From JANQGH01 sp039819285 (GTDB lineage Bacteria > Pseudomonadota > Alphaproteobacteria > DSM-16000 > Inquilinaceae), in the NCBI GenBank assembly GCA_039819285.1, contig JBCBSH010000228.1:1-6699 (forward strand): a DNA stretch of 6,699 bases, read 5' to 3'. The notes beneath the pieces are model-generated. The model ran no database searches. It worked only from the letters and a program-made list of their open reading frames with translations, and had not been told where the DNA came from. Position 1 is the stretch's first letter. The number at the start of each line of letters is the position of its first letter. Shown here in pieces: positions 5,853 through 6,699 of the stretch. Made by a program: the position numbers and the translations under genes.

Positions 5853-5905
5853 AAGGGTGAAAGGCTAATTCACTTTTATTAACGCTTTGTCACCTTTTGT
5901 TTAAC
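5851..5905. repeat. Cluster of related AARGGTGAA-type motifs next to TTAA, in both orientations
   Basis: Three related short motifs occur in 55 bp: AAGGGTGAA on plus (5853-5861), TTCACTTTT (5869-5877, minus AAAAGTGAA) and GTCACCTTTT (5889-5898, minus AAAAGGTGAC). The last two are each followed by TTAAC (5879-5883 and 5901-5905), making an imperfect direct repeat with a period of 20-22 bp. The first is the inverted partner of the second: GTGAA and TTCAC are separated by 7 bp. A further exact AAGGGTGAA lies at 6019-6027. The pattern is direct observation; what binds there is unknown. Confidence 0.45.
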
Positions 5906-6073
5906 TAAACCTCATCCTTTCGTTTCGTTTCTTTGGGTTCTTGGAGAAAACACCTAAGAGCCGGGGGCACTTTATTGTGTGGCTTTCGGTGGCCTGGTCA
6001 GCGCCGATTACACGGGAAAAGGGTGAATCTTGAAGCATAGCCAGTGCCTAAGCGCGGGGCTGGCCAAGCAGGC

Positions 6074-6079
6074 GGAGGG
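6074..6079 (+). promoter_or_regulatory. Ribosome-binding site that decides the dnaA start
   Basis: GGAGGG lies 5 nt upstream of GTG at 6085, ideal spacing, but 20 nt upstream of the in-frame ATG at 6100. An in-frame TAA (6082-6084) immediately precedes the GTG, so the reading frame cannot extend further. Confidence 0.75.
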
Positions 6080-6084
6080 CGTAA

Positions 6085-6699
6085 GTGACCGGTTTGAACA
6101 TGTCCTTGGGCGGCGGCGGACCGTCCAACACCGGAAAGATCGAACAACAATGGGTGCGGGTAAGGGCGCGACTCCGCGATGAAGTGGGCGAGCCGACATT
6201 CAAGAGTTGGTTGAAGCCGCTAACCCTGGCCGGTGTCGATGAAGGCGTCGTTCGCATTGCCGTCCAGACCAAGTTCATGCGCGATTGGGTTGTAACCCAT
6301 TTTGCCGATCGGATCCGCGCCTTGTTCGCCGAGGAAAACGGCCATGTCCACTCGGTCAATGTCATCGTTCAGGATGCGCCGGCCCGAAATGGCCATGTCG
6401 CGGACAAGGCCGATCCATCGATGGGGGTCGAAACGTTGACCGACGCCAAGACGGATCGCGCCAACATCTATGGCGCGCCGTTGGACCCTCGCTTCCGTTT
6501 CGAAAGCTTCATTGTCGGCAAGCCCAATGAGTTCGCCTACGCCGCGTCGCGCCGGATCGCGGATGCGACCTCGGTTCAGTTCAACCCGCTGTTTCTTTAT
6601 GGCGGGGTCGGGCTGGGCAAGACCCATCTGATGCACGCCATCGCCTGGCACATCCGGGACCGGCATCCGGAACGGCAGGTTCTCTACACCTCCGCTGAG
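6085..6699 (+). CDS. dnaA: Chromosomal replication initiator protein DnaA (3' end outside window)
   Basis: DnaA is the AAA+ ATPase that binds DnaA boxes and opens the replication origin; it also acts as a transcription factor, often on its own gene. About 205 codons are present, under half of a normal DnaA. Domain I covers roughly residues 15-95 (QQWVRVRARLRDEVGEPTFKSW), domain II is a short linker to about 133, and domain III begins at RFRFESFIVGKPNEFAYAAS. The Walker A motif GGVGLGKTH lies at 173-181 (K179 binds ATP), and the sequence ends in LYTSAE. Walker B, the sensor motifs and the DNA-binding domain IV lie beyond the window. The GTG at 6085 is chosen for its ribosome-binding site; ATG at 6100 would remove five residues (MTGLN). 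The frame is open to the last base. Confidence 0.96.
   Translation, partial: MTGLNMSLGGGGPSNTGKIEQQWVRVRARLRDEVGEPTFKSWLKPLTLAGVDEGVVRIAVQTKFMRDWVVTHFADRIRALFAEENGHVHSVNVIVQDAPARNGHVADKADPSMGVETLTDAKTDRANIYGAPLDPRFRFESFIVGKPNEFAYAASRRIADATSVQFNPLFLYGGVGLGKTHLMHAIAWHIRDRHPERQVLYTSAE

Larger units (their letters stand above)
5584..6084 (+). other. Gene-free rpsT-dnaA intergenic region: dnaA leader and possible origin-proximal DNA
   Basis: About 500 bp carry no plausible gene. The part from about 5690 to 5960 is clearly richer in A and T than its surroundings. It includes a T-rich tract near 5701-5713, AAATAAAAATAAT near 5775-5787, and four TTAA tetramers between 5830 and 5904. From about 5955 to the dnaA start it returns to higher GC. 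It must hold the dnaA promoter, but I find no convincing -35/-10 pair. Only one near-consensus DnaA-box-like site is seen, so I do not call it oriC. A single GANTC (GAATC, 6025-6029) lies in the dnaA leader. Confidence 0.6.

Noticed and set aside
5851..5905. CtrA binding site upstream of dnaA
   Set aside because: TTAAC half-sites occur, but none has the second TTAA at the required 7-base spacing, so a full CtrA box is not supported.
6023..6040. Five-codon GTG...TAG mini-frame in the dnaA leader after an AAAAGG sequence
   Set aside because: It is too short to distinguish from chance, and there is no attenuator structure or codon pattern to support a leader peptide.
1..6699. Mobile elements, CRISPR arrays, tRNA or rRNA genes, defence or toxin systems
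   Set aside because: I found no transposase or integrase motifs, terminal repeats, regularly spaced repeats, or tRNA/rRNA landmarks on either strand. The entericidin-like gene is single and is not evidence of a complete toxin-antitoxin pair.

Overview
The window is high-GC chromosomal DNA from an alphaproteobacterium, most likely Rhodospirillales-like. This rests on protein signatures and gene order, not on a database search. The order mutM, enoyl-CoA hydratase, rpsT, dnaA on the plus strand, with ubiE and coaBC-dut diverging on the minus strand, is the familiar dnaA neighbourhood of this class. The enoyl-CoA hydratase closely resembles mitochondrial ECHS1, which fits an alphaproteobacterial source.

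Minus-strand arm (about 3322 down to 89): ubiE (quinone methyltransferase), a 45-residue entericidin-type lipoprotein, coaBC (coenzyme A synthesis), dut (dUTPase) and an Rrf2-family regulator. coaBC and dut overlap by 4 bp (ATGA) and the regulator begins 7 bp after dut, so these three look co-transcribed. A perfect 9-bp inverted repeat just upstream of coaBC contains its only ribosome-binding-site-like sequence. ubiB, usually expected between ubiE and coaBC, is absent, and the small lipoprotein gene occupies that place.

Plus-strand arm (3361 to the end): mutM (formamidopyrimidine-DNA glycosylase) starts 38 bp from ubiE, so the two must share a compact divergent promoter region. Then come enoyl-CoA hydratase and rpsT (ribosomal protein S20), the latter with a near-consensus sigma-70 promoter and a clear intrinsic terminator. 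A roughly 500-bp gene-free and partly AT-rich region precedes dnaA, which is cut by the window end after about 205 codons.

The genes are core housekeeping functions: DNA replication and precursor quality control (dnaA, dut, mutM), cofactors and respiration (coaBC, ubiE), acyl-CoA metabolism and translation. I see no mobile element, CRISPR array, tRNA, rRNA, defence locus or new multi-gene system. The points worth a second look are a MutM zinc finger lacking its fourth cysteine, the coaBC leader hairpin, the ubiB replacement, and a cluster of short repeated motifs in the rpsT-dnaA intergenic region, which has no recognisable DnaA-box array.
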